A model generated the notes under the pieces. It was not told the origin of the DNA, did no database searches, and was given only the letters and a program-made list of their open reading frames with translations. The position numbers were made by a program, and so were the translations under genes. A DNA stretch of 9,432 nucleotides from Elusimicrobia bacterium RIFOXYB2_FULL_48_7 (GTDB lineage Bacteria > Elusimicrobiota > Endomicrobiia > CG1-02-37-114 > XYA2-FULL-39-19): positions 1,029 to 10,460 of the forward strand of contig MGVM01000051.1 of NCBI GenBank assembly GCA_001800495.1, given 5' to 3'. Within the stretch, counting starts at the first letter, position 1, and each line of letters begins with the position of its first letter. This document shows positions 6,248 through 9,432 of the stretch, piece by piece.

Positions 6248-7462
6248 ATGGAAAACCTAAAGAACCGGAAAGTCGCGATTGTGCACGATTACCTGAACCA
6301 GTACGGCGGGGCCGAAAGGGTCCTGGAAGCGATGCATGAAATGTACCCCTCGGCGCCCATTTACACTACCATCTACCTGCCGGAAAACCTGCCGCGCAAA
6401 TTCAGGAAGATGGACATCAGGCCGTCCTTCATGCAGGAACTGCCTTTCCTGAGGGAACATTTCAAAAAATACCTCCTGCTTTACCCGTTCGCGATAAGGT
6501 CGTTTGATTTAAGCTCCTATGACGTGGTACTTTCGAGTTCCAGCGCTTTCGCCAAGGGCGCGAATACGGGCAGCGCTTTCCATATATGCTACTGCTACAC
6601 ACCCATGCGGTTCGCCTGGCGTTTTGACGACTATATAAAAAAGGAACAGTTCAGCCCGGCGATAAAAAAACTTCTCCCGCTCATTATCAAATTCCTTAAA
6701 ATATGGGATCTCTGGTCCAGCAGCAAGGTGGATAATTTCATTGCCACAAGCAAGAACATCAGGGGAAGGATACAGGATATTTACAACAGGGACGCCGAGG
6801 TGATTTATCCGCCGGTTGCGCCGGGGAATTACTATAAAGGAATACCCCGAAATTATACGGTAGGGAATTTCGGGGCTTCATCCAATTCAGGCCCGGGCAA
6901 TTACTTCCTCCTGGTTTCACGGCTGGTGCCTTACAAAAGGATAGATATAGTGGTGAAAGCGTTCAACAGCCTGGGCCTGCCGTTAAGGATAATTGGCGAA
7001 GGCCCGCACAGGCAATGCCTTGAAAGCATGGCGAATTCCAACGTCAAATTCCTTGGCAGGGTGAGCGATGAAGTGCTTGTTGAAAATTACAGCGCCTGCC
7101 AGGCCGTGATTTCACCGGGAGAGGAAGACTTCGGGTTGGTGCCGGTTGAAGCCATGGCCTCCGGCAAGCCGGTTATCGCTTATGCGGGGGGCGGCGTGCT
7201 TGAGACCGTTACCGACGGCATCAGCGGCATTTTTTTCCATGAGCAGACACCGGAAGCGGTGTTCGATGCTGTCGCCAGGTTCGGCAGGATCCACCATGTA
7301 TTCAACAGCGATGCTATCAGGGAACGGGCGCTTGTTTTTGACAGGGAAGTTTTCAAGGAAAAGCTTAACGGGCTTATCTGCGAAAAATACGAGGAATACC
7401 TGGCGCGCGAAAAACGCGGGATGTCGGTGATGGGGGCTTTGAAATTCGCTAGTTTTCTTTGA
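6248..7462 (+). CDS. Glycosyltransferase, GT4-like (GT-B fold)
   Basis: This 404-residue protein is a cytoplasmic or membrane-associated GT-B glycosyltransferase, probably for surface polysaccharide or glycolipid assembly. The N-terminal acceptor half opens with KVAIVHDYLNQYGGAERVL (8-26) and contains CYCYTPMRFAWRF (114-126) and ATSKNIRGRI (166-175). The C-terminal donor half has FLLVSRLVPYKR (220-231, with R225 and K230 as likely phosphate-binding residues), IIGEGP, and the EX7E motif GEEDFGLVPVEAMASGKPV (E293 and E301). The closest remembered subfamily is the GDP-mannose-using mannosyltransferases, but the sugar cannot be fixed from sequence alone. A Gly/Asn/Tyr-rich insertion (about 191-218) separates the domains. 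The start is set by GGGAGG at 6237-6242, 5 nt before the ATG. Its 3' end overlaps typA by 14 bp on the opposite strand. Confidence 0.92.
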   Translation: MENLKNRKVAIVHDYLNQYGGAERVLEAMHEMYPSAPIYTTIYLPENLPRKFRKMDIRPSFMQELPFLREHFKKYLLLYPFAIRSFDLSSYDVVLSSSSAFAKGANTGSAFHICYCYTPMRFAWRFDDYIKKEQFSPAIKKLLPLIIKFLKIWDLWSSSKVDNFIATSKNIRGRIQDIYNRDAEVIYPPVAPGNYYKGIPRNYTVGNFGASSNSGPGNYFLLVSRLVPYKRIDIVVKAFNSLGLPLRIIGEGPHRQCLESMANSNVKFLGRVSDEVLVENYSACQAVISPGEEDFGLVPVEAMASGKPVIAYAGGGVLETVTDGISGIFFHEQTPEAVFDAVARFGRIHHVFNSDAIRERALVFDREVFKEKLNGLICEKYEEYLAREKRGMSVMGALKFASFL

Positions 7463-9278
7463 ACCTGTCCGAGCGGAGCCGTTTCCTGGCGTCCGCCGAA
7501 AGGACGGTTTTTCTCATGCGGACGGATAGCGGCGTAATCTCAACCATTTCGTCATCTTTTATGAAACTGATGGACTGGCCGAGCGTCATTTTTTTGGCGG
7601 GGGTCAGCACGCGGATAAAATCTGAGGTGGAACTTCTCATATTGGTAAGGTTTTTCTCTTTGCAGGGGTTTATATTCAGGTCTTCGTCACGGGTATTTTC
7701 GCCGATAATCATTCCTTCGTAAACAAGGGCGCCCGGGGAGATAAACATAGTTCCCCTGGGGGCAAGGTTGTAGAGCGCGTAATTAACGGCCTTGCCCTGC
7801 TGGTCTGCGACAAGCGAGCCGGTAAGGCGTTTTGAAAAATCGCCCCTGTGTTCCTCATAACCTTTCAGGTAGGAATTTATAACGCCGGTGCCGGCCGTGT
7901 CAACTATGAATTCGTTGCGGTAGCCGATAAGCGAGCGCGACGGGATAGTGAATTCCATGCGCACCCTGCCGGTGCCGTGGTTTATCATATTGTCCATCCT
8001 GCCCTTCCGGTTTGAAAGTTTCTCCGTGACAATCCCGATGCAGTTTTCCGCGCAATCAATGAACAGGCGCTCGATGGGCTCCATCAATTTGCCGTTTTCC
8101 TGTTTGTAGATTATTTTCGGGGAACCCACGTTGAGCTCAAAGCCCTCGCGCGTCATGGTTTCTATAAGTATTTCCATCTGGAATTCGCCGCGGCCTTTTA
8201 CTATAAAAGCGTTGGAATCCTGGGTAGTTTCAAGCTGAATGGCCACATTCATCAGCGTTTCTTTCTGAAGCCGCTCGTATATTTTCCTGGACTGGACATA
8301 TTTTCCCTCTTTGCCGGCAAAGGGCGAGGTATTCACGCAGAAAAGCATGGAGAGCGTGGGTTCGTCAACGCTTATCCTTTTCAGGGCTTTCGGGTTTTCT
8401 TTAGTGCAGATTGTATCGCCGATCACCACGTCCTCAATACCCGCCAGCACCACGATATCTCCCTGGCTGACTTCCGGGGTTTCCTTTAATTCCACGCCGT
8501 CGTAGGTCTGGACTTTGGTTACTTTCAGGGACGCTATCCCGCCGTTTTCCTTCATGCAGACAAGCTCATCGCTGTTTTTGGCGGTTCCGTTGAATATTTT
8601 GCCTATTGCAAGCCGGCCGAAATAATCGGAGTAGCTGAGGTCGCACACCAGCATCTGGAACGGTTCGGCGGTATCATACGAAGGCGCGGGGATGTGTTTC
8701 AGGATTGCGTCAAACAGGGGATGCAGGTCTTTACCCGGCTTATCAAGCATTTTTTGCGCTATTCCCTCCCTGCCGATGGAATAGAGTATCGGGAATTCTA
8801 TATGTTTGTCTGACGCGTCCAAGTCCATGAACATCTGGTAGATCTCGTCCAGCACTTCTTTCGGGCGGGCATCCTTGCGGTCGATCTTGTTAATAACGAC
8901 TATTATTTTTTTGTCAGCTTCAAGGGCTTTCTTCAACACGTACCTTGTCTGCGCCAGCGGCCCCTCGGCGGCATCCACAAGCAGTATGGCGCCGTCGGCC
9001 ATTTTCATTCCGCGTTCCACCTCGCCGCCGAAATCAGCGTGGCCGGGGGTGTCAATAATGTTGATCTTCACGTCTTTCCAGGAAATGGAACAGTTCTTGG
9101 CGGTTATGGTGATACCGCGCTCCCGTTCCAGGTCCAAATTGTCCATAATCCGTTCGGTGACATCCTCCCGGCTGTTGAACGTGCCGCTTTGCCTGAGCAT
9201 GTGGTCCACGAGCGTGGTTTTCCCGTGGTCAACGTGCGCGATAATCGCGATATTCCTGATTTTTTCGTTGTGTTTCAT
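7449..9278 (-). CDS. typA: Ribosome-associated translation GTPase TypA/BipA
   Basis: The 609-residue protein is full length for TypA/BipA, a ribosome-binding GTPase related to EF-G and LepA that aids 50S assembly and stress adaptation. GTPase motifs: G1 AHVDHGKT (14-21), G2 RGITI (54-58), G3 DTPGH (76-80), G4 NKID (130-133). The G5 position reads YSIG (166-169) where YASA is usual. The EGPLAQTRYVLKKAL block (105-119), beta-barrel domain II, the EF-G-like domains III and V (FQMEILIETMTREGFELNVG; RGTMFISPGALVYEGMIIGE) and the family's own C-terminal domain are present. The start follows the stop of an ABC permease gene by 6 bp. No close ribosome site is seen (an AGGA lies about 19 nt upstream inside the permease gene), so reinitiation after the permease gene is likely. 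Confidence 0.96.
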   Translation of the reverse strand: MKHNEKIRNIAIIAHVDHGKTTLVDHMLRQSGTFNSREDVTERIMDNLDLERERGITITAKNCSISWKDVKINIIDTPGHADFGGEVERGMKMADGAILLVDAAEGPLAQTRYVLKKALEADKKIIVVINKIDRKDARPKEVLDEIYQMFMDLDASDKHIEFPILYSIGREGIAQKMLDKPGKDLHPLFDAILKHIPAPSYDTAEPFQMLVCDLSYSDYFGRLAIGKIFNGTAKNSDELVCMKENGGIASLKVTKVQTYDGVELKETPEVSQGDIVVLAGIEDVVIGDTICTKENPKALKRISVDEPTLSMLFCVNTSPFAGKEGKYVQSRKIYERLQKETLMNVAIQLETTQDSNAFIVKGRGEFQMEILIETMTREGFELNVGSPKIIYKQENGKLMEPIERLFIDCAENCIGIVTEKLSNRKGRMDNMINHGTGRVRMEFTIPSRSLIGYRNEFIVDTAGTGVINSYLKGYEEHRGDFSKRLTGSLVADQQGKAVNYALYNLAPRGTMFISPGALVYEGMIIGENTRDEDLNINPCKEKNLTNMRSSTSDFIRVLTPAKKMTLGQSISFIKDDEMVEITPLSVRMRKTVLSADARKRLRSDRFKEN

Positions 9279-9284
9279 GGTTGT

Positions 9285-9432
9285 TTATAATTTCATCCTA
9301 CTGAAGGCCCAGGTGCCGATGATTACCAGCACAATATCAAAACTGATGATGACGGACAGATCAAAAAACAGCCCCATTGAAGACACGCCCAGGATGACAT
9401 GCCTCAAGGCATCCACGGCATAGGTGGCGGGG
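9285..9432 (-). CDS. ABC-2 type transporter permease, C-terminal fragment (cut by right edge)
   Basis: The last 48 codons of a minus-strand gene run from the right edge to TAA at 9285-9287. The peptide opens PATYAVDALRHVILG, the conserved stretch that precedes the final membrane helix in ABC-2 type (drug or polysaccharide exporter) permeases. It continues with one hydrophobic helix (DLSVIISFDIVLVIIGTWAF) and a short basic tail. In such transporters this subunit forms the membrane channel with a separate ATPase, which would lie upstream, outside the window. The gene is 6 bp upstream of typA and probably shares its transcript. The substrate cannot be judged from this fragment. Confidence 0.8.
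   Translation of the reverse strand, partial: PATYAVDALRHVILGVSSMGLFFDLSVIISFDIVLVIIGTWAFSRMKL

Noticed and set aside
6091..6339. 82-codon plus-strand frame starting in the abiE control region
   Set aside because: It runs through the abiE promoter and the 46-bp repeat into the glycosyltransferase in another frame, and has no ribosome site.
8875..9423. 182-codon open frame on the plus strand over typA and the permease end
   Set aside because: It is antisense to two well-supported genes, crosses their junction, lacks a ribosome site and resembles no known protein. It is a frame shadow.

Overview
The window looks like part of a chromosome from an uncultured Gram-negative bacterium. It carries a PorV/PorQ-family outer-membrane barrel protein and a secreted protein ending in a FlgD-like/type A C-terminal sorting domain. 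That pair is typical of the Bacteroidetes and of candidate-phylum-like lineages with type IX secretion components, such as Elusimicrobiota and its relatives. The phylum is an inference; no rRNA or other decisive marker is present. All genes look intact except the two cut by the window edges. No rRNA, tRNA, CRISPR array or intact transposase was found.

Layout. Positions 1-3076, minus strand: a tight three-gene operon read right to left. It encodes a secreted Ig/FN3-like protein with a sorting-type C-terminus, a PorV/PorQ barrel with a periplasmic TPR tail (4-bp overlap with the first gene), and a membrane histidine kinase (16-bp gap, cut by the left edge). A promoter-like pair sits so close to the first ATG that the mRNA should be nearly leaderless. 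Positions 3222-4382, plus strand: a secreted protein with two tandem FN3-like repeats and a Cys-rich C-terminal Ig-like domain containing a CxxCH motif. Positions 4413-6063, minus strand: an AbiEi/AbiEii (type IV) toxin-antitoxin or abortive-infection pair with overlapping genes. It has a very good sigma-70-type promoter and a likely autoregulatory operator. Positions 6248-7462, plus strand: a GT4-type glycosyltransferase. Positions 7449-9278, minus strand: the translation GTPase TypA/BipA, overlapping the glycosyltransferase tail to tail by 14 bp. Positions 9285-9432, minus strand: the last 48 codons of an ABC-2 type transporter permease, 6 bp upstream of typA.

The most notable non-coding signal is a 46-bp sequence present twice in direct orientation (3169-3214 and 6164-6209, 40/46 identical). 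Each copy lies just upstream of a plus-strand gene. Together they bracket the FN3/CxxCH gene and the AbiE pair. Each copy holds an 11-bp tandem repeat followed by an extended -10-like element. It could be a shared activator-controlled promoter, the trace of a mobile element, or a recombination site that brought in the roughly 3-kb defence-carrying segment. The other item worth attention is the operon linking a sorted surface protein, a PorV-TPR fusion and a sensor kinase.
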